Source of the DNA: Robiginitomaculum sp.
GTDB lineage: Bacteria > Pseudomonadota > Alphaproteobacteria > Caulobacterales > Maricaulaceae
NCBI GenBank assembly: GCA_016765255.1
Contig: JAESQI010000126.1
Span: 1-6,267 of the forward strand
Length of the DNA: 6,267 nucleotides
Reading direction: 5' to 3'
The notes below the pieces were generated by a model, which had not been told where the DNA came from, ran no database searches, and saw only the letters and a list, made by a program, of their open reading frames with translations. This document shows, piece after piece, positions 1 to 4,697 of the stretch. A program made the position numbers and the translations under genes. Within the stretch, counting starts at the first letter, position 1. Each line of letters starts with the position of its first letter.

Positions 1-1
1 A

Positions 2-553
2 CGTGGACGTGACCGCGATGAAGACAATGAATTCATCGACAAACTCGTGCACATTAACCGTGTGGCTAAAACCGTAAAAGGTGGCCGCAATATGAGCTTT
101 GCTGCTCTTGTGGTTGTTGGTGACGAAAAAGGTCGTGTTGGTTTTGGTAAGGGTAAAGCCCGCGAAGTGCCAGAAGCTATTCGCAAAGCAACTGAAGTTG
201 CTAAGAAAAGCATGATCCGCGTACCGCTTCGTGAAGGCCGTACTTTGCATCATGATTGCAAAGGTCGCCACGGTGCAGGTAAAGTGATTTTGCGCGCTGC
301 CCCTCCGGGAACGGGCGTGATTGCGGGTGGTCCAATGCGGGCTGTGCTCGAAACACTCGGCGTGCAAGACGTTGTGACAAAATCACAAGGCTCGTCCAAT
401 CCATATAACATGGTGCGGGCGACATTCGACGCGCTTAAACGTCAAGAAAGCCCACGCACGATTGCTGCCAAGCGCGGTAAAAAAGTTGGTGATCTCGTTG
501 GACGTCGTAAAGACGGCGCTTCGGCTCCTGACGCTGTTGCCACAGAAGGGTAG
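2..553 (+). CDS. rpsE: 30S ribosomal protein S5, 5' truncated by window edge
   Basis: S5 is a small-subunit protein of the 30S body that helps maintain decoding accuracy. The frame is open from base 2 and its start lies outside the window. The GTG at 47 is an internal valine, because conserved S5 sequence already runs before it (acidic/Arg stretch, then EFIDKLVHINRVAKTVKGGR). About 183 residues are visible. Recognisable parts are the double-stranded-RNA-binding-like N-terminal domain (VKGGR, then VGDEKGRVGFGKGKAREVPEA), the GTGVIAGGPMRAVLE segment, and the SSNPYNMVRATFDAL segment of the C-terminal domain. The charged N-terminal lead and the roughly 20-residue tail after the core are usual for alphaproteobacterial S5 and longer than in E. 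coli. The stop at 551-553 directly abuts the first possible rpmD start, so the two genes are probably translationally coupled. Identity is certain; only the start is unknown. Confidence 0.97.
   Translation, partial: RGRDRDEDNEFIDKLVHINRVAKTVKGGRNMSFAALVVVGDEKGRVGFGKGKAREVPEAIRKATEVAKKSMIRVPLREGRTLHHDCKGRHGAGKVILRAAPPGTGVIAGGPMRAVLETLGVQDVVTKSQGSSNPYNMVRATFDALKRQESPRTIAAKRGKKVGDLVGRRKDGASAPDAVATEG
545..550 (+). promoter_or_regulatory. Shine-Dalgarno of rpmD (decides start)
   Basis: GAAGGG lies inside the last codons of rpsE. It is nine bases before the ATG at 560 and only three before the ATG at 554, so it favours the second ATG as the rpmD start. Position within the upstream coding region suggests translational coupling. 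Confidence 0.6.
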
Positions 554-559
554 ATGAAA

Positions 560-748
560 ATGGCCGCTAAAAAAACATTGACTGTACGCCAAACGGGGAG
601 TTCAACTCGCCGTCCTAAAGATCAGCACGCCACATTGGTAGGCCTTGGTCTGGGCCGTATTGGTAAGCAAAAAACATTAGAAGATACGCCGTCTGTGCGC
701 GGGATGATCCGCAAAGTTGCACATATGGTCGCTGTAGAAGGAGAATAG
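560..748 (+). CDS. rpmD: 50S ribosomal protein L30
   Basis: L30 is a small protein of the large ribosomal subunit that binds 23S rRNA. The product, about 62 residues, begins MAAKKTLTVRQTGS and carries the L30 core HATLVGLGLGRIGKQKTLEDTPSVRGMIRKVAHMV, which matches the family from end to end at normal length. Two ATGs compete: 554, directly after the rpsE stop, and 560, two codons later in the same frame. I prefer 560 because the GAAGGG Shine-Dalgarno at 545-550 is then nine bases away rather than three, and MA(A)KK is the usual alphaproteobacterial beginning. A 64-residue product from 554 cannot be excluded. The stop codon (746-748) lies inside a 7-bp stem-loop. Confidence 0.95.
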   Translation: MAAKKTLTVRQTGSSTRRPKDQHATLVGLGLGRIGKQKTLEDTPSVRGMIRKVAHMVAVEGE

Positions 749-760
749 CAACTGCTATTC
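743..760 (+). other. Stem-loop at the rpmD/rplO junction
   Basis: GAATAGC (743-749) pairs perfectly with GCTATTC (754-760) around an AACT loop. The stem contains the rpmD stop codon and ends three bases before the rplO Shine-Dalgarno (AGGAG, 763-767). There is no T run, so it is not an intrinsic terminator. It could modulate coupling between rpmD and rplO or be an RNase target; this is inferred only from its structure and position. Confidence 0.45.
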
Positions 761-773
761 GTAGGAGAAGATC

Positions 774-1640
774 ATGCGTTTAAATGAGCTTAGTGATAAT
801 AAGGGCGCTACCAAAGCCCGCCTTCGGGTTGGTCGTGGTATCGGCTCTGGCAAAGGCAAGACGGCTGGACGTGGTGTTAAGGGGCAAAAGTCTCGCTCAG
901 GTGTCGCCATTAACGGTTATGAAGGCGGTCAAATGCCGATTTATATGCGTCTGCCAAAGCGTGGATTTAACAAGCCTAACCGTAAAAAGTGGGCAGAACT
1001 TTCTATTCGCCGTCTTGGACAAGCCATTGAAGCGGGTGTTCTTGACCTTAAGAAAACTGTTGACGGAAAAGCCCTTGTTGCGGCTGGCGTAATCCGCCGC
1101 GAGCTAGACGGTGTCCGTCTTATTGGCGCGGGTAAAATTGCCGTTGCTGTGAATTTGACTATTTCTGGCGCAACAGATGGAGCAACAAAAATTATTGAAA
1201 AAGCCAAAGGCTCTGTCAGCATTCTCGAAGTTAAAGTGGCCCCACTACCTAAACGCGATGTGCCCGAGAAAAAAGTAGCTAAGGTCAGAACCATTTCAAA
1301 GAAGAATGCAAAAATAGCTGCGGCAAAAGCCGAAATCAAAAAAGAAGCGGCGCCAAAAGTTGAAGCTAAAAAAGCAGCGCCAAAAAAGGTAGCTCCAAAG
1401 AAAGCTGCTCCTAAAAAAGCTGCCGCAAAATCTGAAGCTGACGATTTAACAAAAATCAGTGGTATTGGCCCTGTTTTCGCTAAGCGTCTTGCAGAAGAAG
1501 GTATCACTACTTATCTGCAAGTAACGAAACTAACGGCGAAACGTATTGAAGAGCTTGATGAAAAACTGGACCTTAAAAACAACATCACTAATGATGACTG
1601 GCCAGCACAAGCAAAAACATTGATGGACGCCAAAAAATAG
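774..1640 (+). CDS. rplO: 50S ribosomal protein L15 with C-terminal extension
   Basis: L15 binds 23S rRNA and acts late in 50S assembly. Residues 1 to about 157 are a complete L15: MRLNELSDNKGATK start, the glycine/lysine-rich VGRGIGSGKGKTAGRGVKGQ segment, then FEGGQMP-like YEGGQMPIYMRLPKRGF, and a C-terminal half ending near GSVSILEV. L15 is normally about 145 to 160 residues, but this protein has 288. Residues 158-222 form a Lys/Ala/Pro linker with APKK repeats. Residues 223-288 form a compact module with DDLTKISGIGPVFAKRLAEE, a central LTAKRIEELDEKL helix and a DDWPAQAKTLM ending, resembling the helix-hairpin-helix-like module found at other alphaproteobacterial protein C-termini. There is no stop or frameshift between the parts, so this is one continuous reading frame. 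The ATG is supported by AGGAG at 763-767, six bases upstream. Identity of the core is certain; the role of the tail is unknown. Confidence 0.97.
   Translation: MRLNELSDNKGATKARLRVGRGIGSGKGKTAGRGVKGQKSRSGVAINGYEGGQMPIYMRLPKRGFNKPNRKKWAELSIRRLGQAIEAGVLDLKKTVDGKALVAAGVIRRELDGVRLIGAGKIAVAVNLTISGATDGATKIIEKAKGSVSILEVKVAPLPKRDVPEKKVAKVRTISKKNAKIAAAKAEIKKEAAPKVEAKKAAPKKVAPKKAAPKKAAAKSEADDLTKISGIGPVFAKRLAEEGITTYLQVTKLTAKRIEELDEKLDLKNNITNDDWPAQAKTLMDAKK
1374..1430 (+). repeat. APKK-type repeats in the L15 linker
   Basis: Residues 201-219 of L15 consist of three near-identical five-residue units, AAPKK, VAPKK and AAPKK, followed by AAAK. The codons differ between units (gcg/gct, cca/cct), so the repeat is kept at protein level more than at DNA level. 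Such Ala/Pro/Lys stretches are typical flexible, basic linkers that can contact rRNA. Confidence 0.75.
1440..1637 (+). other. C-terminal HhH-like module fused to L15
   Basis: L15 residues 223-288. The visible pattern is DDL..I.GIGP....L...GI..Y.Q...LT...I..LD..L......I..DDW..QA..L. GIGP followed by a Leu-rich helix is the signature of a helix-hairpin-helix nucleic-acid-binding turn. From memory the same pattern occurs at the C-terminus of alphaproteobacterial NuoE and of some alphaproteobacterial L21 proteins. Here the usual FKGRI before the DDW motif is replaced by LKNNI. Function is not known to me; rRNA binding is a reasonable guess. Confidence 0.7.
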
Positions 1641-1645
1641 AATTA

Positions 1646-1673
1646 CATAAGGCCTCATGATTGAGGTCTTATG
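1646..1673 (+). other. 12-bp stem-loop between rplO and secY
   Basis: CATAAGGCCTCA (1646-1657) pairs with TGAGGTCTTATG (1662-1673) around a TGAT loop, with eleven Watson-Crick pairs and one G-U. It starts five bases after the rplO stop and ends 16 bases before the secY Shine-Dalgarno (AAGGA, 1690-1694). The sequence after it (cttcgttg) has no T run, so it is not a classical intrinsic terminator. It may be a partial attenuator or a 3'-end protecting or processing element that sets the ribosomal-protein to SecY ratio. Confidence 0.55.
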
Positions 1674-1700
1674 CTTCGTTGAAAGGGTTAAGGACACGAA

Positions 1701-3080
1701 ATGGCATCATCAACCGAACAATTTGCGCAGAATTTGAGTTTGGGTACATTTGGCAAAGCCAAAGAGCTACAAAAACGCTTGTTGTTCACATTGATGGTGT
1801 TGGTCATTTACCGGATTGGGACATTCATCCCCGTGCCTGGTGTGGACATGGAGGCCTATAGCCGAGTGTTTGCGACTGGCGGCGCTGGCGGCGGCGCTGA
1901 TGGCGGTATGCTGTCGCGTATGAATATGTTTGCAGGTGGCGCGGTTGAACGGATGGCAATCTTTGCCCTCAATGTGATGCCTTATATTACCGCCTCTATC
2001 ATCATGACATTAATGAAAGGCTTCATGCCGTCTCTAAAGGCTCTGGAAAAAGAGGGCGCGCAGGGCACTAAACAAATCAACCAATATACCCGTTATCTCA
2101 CAGTATTTCTGGCGACGTTCCAAGCCTACGGTATTGCTAAATTGTTAGAAGCCCAAGGCTTTGTGATTAACCCAGGGCTATTTTTTCAAGCCACAGCCGT
2201 GATTTCACTGGTTGGCGGCACAATGTTCTTGATGTGGCTGGGTGAACAAGTCACGGCTCGCGGCATTGGTAATGGTGTGTCATTGATTATCTTGGCAGGG
2301 ATCGTTGCCGAACTTCCAAAAGCCTTGTTCCAGACATTTAACTTAAATGAAGCTGGCTCCTTATCGGGTGGTTTGATGATGATGGTTTTGGTGATGTCCA
2401 TCGGCTTGACCGTCCTAATTGTTTATGTAGAGCGGGCCCAGCGCCGCTTGCTCATTCAATATCCCAAACGTCAAGTGGCTGGCGGCAAAATGTTTGGCGG
2501 CGAAAACTCGTTCTTGCCCCTTAAATTAAATGCGGCTGGTGTGATCCCGCCAATTTTTGCCTCGTCCCTGCTCATCTTGCCTGCAACAGCAGGTGCTTTC
2601 TTTATCGAAAGTGGCCCGTCTTGGGTGCGCACCATGCTGACTTATATCGGCTATGGCCAACCCGTATATTTGATTTTATATACAGCCTTAATCATCTTCT
2701 TTTGTTTCTTCTATGTGCCATATGTTTTTAAACCTGAGGACACGGCTGATAATTTACGCCAGCACGGTGGGTTTTTACCGGGCATTCGACCGGGTAAACG
2801 GACGGAAGAATATCTGTCTTATGTGCTCAACCGGCTGACCTTTATCGGCGCGATTTATGTGGCCTTTGTTTGTGTGGTTCCAGAGTGGGTAATCTCTCAA
2901 AATACCAATATTCCGTCTAGTGTGGCGATGTTAATCGGCGGCATGTCTTTGTTGATTGTGGTGTCTGTAACCTTGGATACGGTTGCGCAAATTCAGTCTC
3001 ATCTTGTGGCCCATCAATATGAGGGATTGATCAAAAAATCTCGCATGGGTAGACGTCGCAACGCGAAGAAAAATAGGTAG
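1701..3080 (+). CDS. secY: Protein translocase subunit SecY
   Basis: SecY is the channel of the SecYEG translocon in the inner membrane, passing unfolded preproteins driven by SecA or by the ribosome. The 459-residue product shows the ten expected hydrophobic segments, roughly at residues 26-45, 84-104, 130-150, 163-180, 187-205, 223-243, 282-302, 321-341, 373-394 and 407-425. Family landmarks are FIPVPGVD after segment 1, GGAVERMAIFALNVMPYITASII at plug/segment 2, GEQVTARGIGNG before segment 5, and the cytosolic loop FLPGIRPGKRTEEYL, whose Arg363 corresponds to the SecA-critical arginine of E. coli. The tail is strongly basic. The periplasmic loop before the plug has a glycine-rich run (residues 60-69), longer than in E. 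coli. AAGGA at 1690-1694 lies six bases before the ATG. adk follows after six bases. Confidence 0.98.
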   Translation: MASSTEQFAQNLSLGTFGKAKELQKRLLFTLMVLVIYRIGTFIPVPGVDMEAYSRVFATGGAGGGADGGMLSRMNMFAGGAVERMAIFALNVMPYITASIIMTLMKGFMPSLKALEKEGAQGTKQINQYTRYLTVFLATFQAYGIAKLLEAQGFVINPGLFFQATAVISLVGGTMFLMWLGEQVTARGIGNGVSLIILAGIVAELPKALFQTFNLNEAGSLSGGLMMMVLVMSIGLTVLIVYVERAQRRLLIQYPKRQVAGGKMFGGENSFLPLKLNAAGVIPPIFASSLLILPATAGAFFIESGPSWVRTMLTYIGYGQPVYLILYTALIIFFCFFYVPYVFKPEDTADNLRQHGGFLPGIRPGKRTEEYLSYVLNRLTFIGAIYVAFVCVVPEWVISQNTNIPSSVAMLIGGMSLLIVVSVTLDTVAQIQSHLVAHQYEGLIKKSRMGRRRNAKKNR

Positions 3081-3086
3081 AGGGAA

Positions 3087-3710
3087 ATGAATATTATAAT
3101 ATTTGGCCCCCCTGCTGCGGGCAAGGGCACACAGGCAAAATTGATCACAGCCGAGCGCGGGCTTTTACAGTTGTCCACGGGCGATATGTTGCGGGCTGCC
3201 CGCACATCTGGTTCAGAGCTTGGCAAAAAAGTTGCAGGCATTATGGATCGGGGTGATTTGGTGTCTGACGAGATCGTGATTGCGCTCATCGAAGAGCAGC
3301 TCGACAATAACAAAGATGCGCCCGGGTTCATTTTTGATGGTTTTCCGAGAACGGTTGAACAAGCGAAAGCTTTAGATAAAAGCTTATCCAGTCGCGATAT
3401 GAGCGTTGACGCTGTTATCCGCCTCGCAGTTGATGATAAAGTTCTCATGGGGCGTATTAAAAAACGTTTTGCCGACGAAGGCCGTAAGGATGATAACCCT
3501 AAAAGCTTTAAGATTAGACTCGATAACTATAATAAACAAACGGCGCCTTTACTGCCCTTCTATGAGAACCGGAGATTGTTAAGTGAAGTCGATGGGCTTG
3601 CCGATATTGAGACGGTTGCGGCTTCGATTGCGGATGTATTAAATAAATTAGAAGTGAACGTTAGTAGTGAAACTCTGCCGTTCTGGAAGAGAATATTTGG
3701 CCTCTCCTAG
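3087..3710 (+). CDS. adk: Adenylate kinase, short-LID form
   Basis: Adenylate kinase interconverts ATP plus AMP and two ADP in the cytoplasm. The 207-residue protein has the P-loop GPPAAGKGT (7-15), the AMP-site STGDMLRAA (30-38), FDGFPRT (83-89), and the catalytic arginines of KKRFADEGRKDDNP and FKIRLDNYNKQTAPLL. The LID is the short version, lacking the 27-residue insertion and zinc cysteines of long forms. The P-loop has Ala where many family members have Gly (GPPG); I recall the same in Caulobacter-like Adk. Residues from about 189 (EVNVSSETLPFWKRIFGLS) extend about 15 residues beyond the usual end and finish in a short aromatic/basic stretch. The gene is six bases after secY, with GAGG overlapping the secY stop as the ribosome site. 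Position between secY and rpsM is an alphaproteobacterial trait. Confidence 0.97.
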   Translation: MNIIIFGPPAAGKGTQAKLITAERGLLQLSTGDMLRAARTSGSELGKKVAGIMDRGDLVSDEIVIALIEEQLDNNKDAPGFIFDGFPRTVEQAKALDKSLSSRDMSVDAVIRLAVDDKVLMGRIKKRFADEGRKDDNPKSFKIRLDNYNKQTAPLLPFYENRRLLSEVDGLADIETVAASIADVLNKLEVNVSSETLPFWKRIFGLS

Positions 3711-3746
3711 AGGTGTGAATAATTGGTGTTTAGGGCAACTGGGAGG

Positions 3747-3774
3747 TTGACCTAAGCGCGGATAAGGATATAAA
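3747..3774 (+). promoter_or_regulatory. Candidate sigma70 promoter of the alpha operon
   Basis: TTGACC at 3747-3752 (five of six with TTGACA) is followed 16 bases later by TATAAA at 3769-3774 (five of six with TATAAT). Transcription would begin near 3781. It lies in the longest intergenic gap of the window, 93 bases before the rpsM start, and would drive rpsM-rpsK-rpoA-rplQ independently of secY-adk readthrough. No transcript data are available here. Confidence 0.6.
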
Positions 3775-3777
3775 TAG

Positions 3778-3866
3778 CCGCTTTCGCGGATTCTGTTAAT
3801 AAGCGGGCTTCTTAATTGTGGAAGCAGGGCAGAATTTGCGAATTTGAAATTTTAAGGAGAGGCCTT
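3778..3866 (+). promoter_or_regulatory. Leader of rpsM with small hairpins
   Basis: The presumed 5' leader contains a tight CCGC-TTTC-GCGG hairpin at 3778-3789, near the predicted transcription start, and a weaker GCTTC/GAAGC hairpin (3807-3811 with 3821-3825). The rpsM ribosome site follows. In E. coli the corresponding leader binds S4 through a pseudoknot and rpsM also starts with GTG. Here rpsD is not in the operon, and I cannot match that pseudoknot, so any S4 control is conjecture. Confidence 0.35.
3854..3859 (+). promoter_or_regulatory. Strong Shine-Dalgarno of rpsM (decides start)
   Basis: AAGGAG lies seven bases before the GTG at 3867, which begins the conserved (M)ARIAGVNIP sequence. 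It rules out the upstream in-frame TTG at 3816, which has no ribosome site. Bases 3855-3864 are exactly complementary to 3699-3708 at the end of adk. Confidence 0.85.
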
Positions 3867-4238
3867 GTGGCACGGATTGCAGGTGTAAATATACCAACAA
3901 ATAAGCGCGTAGAAATCGCGTTGACATATATTCACGGAGTTGGCCCCGCCATTTCCAAGCAAATATGCGACACATTGGGGATCACCCGTGAGCGTCGTGT
4001 ACAAGATTTGACAGACGCAGAAGTCTTGCAAATTCGCGAAGCCGTTACAGGCGGAGAGTTCTTGGTAGAGGGTGATCTTCGCCGCGAAGTTTCTATGAAC
4101 ATCAAACGCTTGATGGATATGGGTAATTATAGAGGCCTGCGTCATCGCCGTGGTCTGCCAGTGCGTGGCCAACGTACACATACAAATGCGCGTACGCGCA
4201 AAGGTCCAGCGAAAGCAATCGCTGGCAAGAAAAAATAG
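3867..4238 (+). CDS. rpsM: 30S ribosomal protein S13
   Basis: S13 sits in the head of the 30S subunit, contacts the P-site tRNA and forms intersubunit bridges with the 50S. Starting from GTG at 3867 the product has 123 residues, the normal alphaproteobacterial length. It shows ARIAGVNIP at the N-terminus, the helix-two-turn-helix region IHGVGPAISKQICDTLGI (22-39), and the family signature RGLRHRRGLPVRGQRT (89-104), followed by a basic tail ending in KKK that reaches into the decoding region. The frame stays open upstream to a TTG at 3816, but the 17 extra residues do not resemble S13 and lie upstream of the AAGGAG site. First gene of the alpha-operon unit; rpsK follows after 11 bases. Confidence 0.97.
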   Translation: MARIAGVNIPTNKRVEIALTYIHGVGPAISKQICDTLGITRERRVQDLTDAEVLQIREAVTGGEFLVEGDLRREVSMNIKRLMDMGNYRGLRHRRGLPVRGQRTHTNARTRKGPAKAIAGKKK

Positions 4239-4249
4239 GGTAGGGCATT

Positions 4250-4639
4250 ATGGCTAAAGAACCGGGTCGCGTCCGCCGCGCTGATCGCAAAAATATCACG
4301 TCTGGTATTGCGCACGTCAATTCAACATTTAATAATACTATGATTACTATTGCTGACATTCAAGGCAATACGATTGCTTGGTGTTCTGCAGGTGCGATGG
4401 GCTTTAAAGGCTCTCGTAAATCCACACCTTACGCTGCTCAAGTGGCAGCTGAGGAAGTGGCGCGCAAGGCACAAGAACACGGATTGCAAACATTGGAAGT
4501 CAATGTAAACGGCCCCGGTTCTGGTCGTGAAAGCGCCGTTCGGGCATTGCAGGCTGCTGGCTTGACGATCACAACTATTCGTGACGTAACGCCGATCCCA
4601 CATAATGGTTGTCGCCCTCCAAAGCGTCGCCGCGTATAA
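4250..4639 (+). CDS. rpsK: 30S ribosomal protein S11
   Basis: S11 forms part of the 30S platform, binds 16S rRNA with S6/S18 nearby, and helps shape the E-site and mRNA exit region. The 129-residue product is full length. It has the basic lead VRRADRKNITSGIAHV, the beta core STFNNTMITIADIQGNTIAWCSAGAMGFKGSRKSTPYAAQ, and the C-terminal signature DVTPIPHNGCRPPKRRRV (112-129), which is diagnostic. The ribosome site is weak (AGGG at 4242-4245, four bases before ATG), consistent with coupling to rpsM 11 bases upstream. rpsD, which follows rpsK in E. coli, is absent; rpoA comes next. Confidence 0.98.
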   Translation: MAKEPGRVRRADRKNITSGIAHVNSTFNNTMITIADIQGNTIAWCSAGAMGFKGSRKSTPYAAQVAAEEVARKAQEHGLQTLEVNVNGPGSGRESAVRALQAAGLTITTIRDVTPIPHNGCRPPKRRRV

Positions 4640-4642
4640 TAA

Positions 4643-4676
4643 TTTCGGGCTACTCATATGTTGAGCCTAGCCGAAA
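4643..4676 (+). other. Interrupted stem-loop between rpsK and rpoA
   Basis: Three paired blocks stack around a TATGT loop: TTTCGG (4643-4648) with CCGAAA (4671-4676), CTA (4650-4652) with TAG (4668-4670), and CTCA (4653-4656) with TGAG (4662-4665), with one bulged G and an unpaired CC. It begins four bases after the rpsK stop. The rpoA Shine-Dalgarno starts ten bases after it. There is no T run. It may act as a processing or uncoupling element before rpoA. Confidence 0.5.
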
Positions 4677-4685
4677 CCTTTAGAT

Positions 4686-4691
4686 AAGAGG
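4686..4691 (+). promoter_or_regulatory. Shine-Dalgarno of rpoA (supports GTG 4698)
   Basis: AAGAGG is six bases before the GTG at 4698, the position where the conserved alphaproteobacterial N-terminus (M)IEKNWQELI would begin once one base is restored. No comparable site stands before the GTG at 4760, so the real start is upstream even though the given sequence breaks the frame. Confidence 0.75.
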
Positions 4692-4697
4692 TCCAAA

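Noticed and set aside
47..49. GTG 47 as the start of rpsE
   Set aside because: The frame is open to base 2 and already encodes the S5 N-terminal region typical of alphaproteobacteria.
941..1507. Long minus-strand open frame of 188 codons opposite rplO
   Set aside because: It is the antisense shadow of the lysine/alanine-rich L15 frame. It has no family resemblance, and the + strand frame is unambiguous.
3014..3448. Minus-strand frame of 144 codons across the secY-adk junction
   Set aside because: It overlaps two certain genes and shows no recognisable protein features.
3816..3866. In-frame N-terminal extension of rpsM from TTG 3816
   Set aside because: The added residues do not resemble S13. 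A strong AAGGAG site lies downstream of this TTG and is correctly spaced for GTG 3867.
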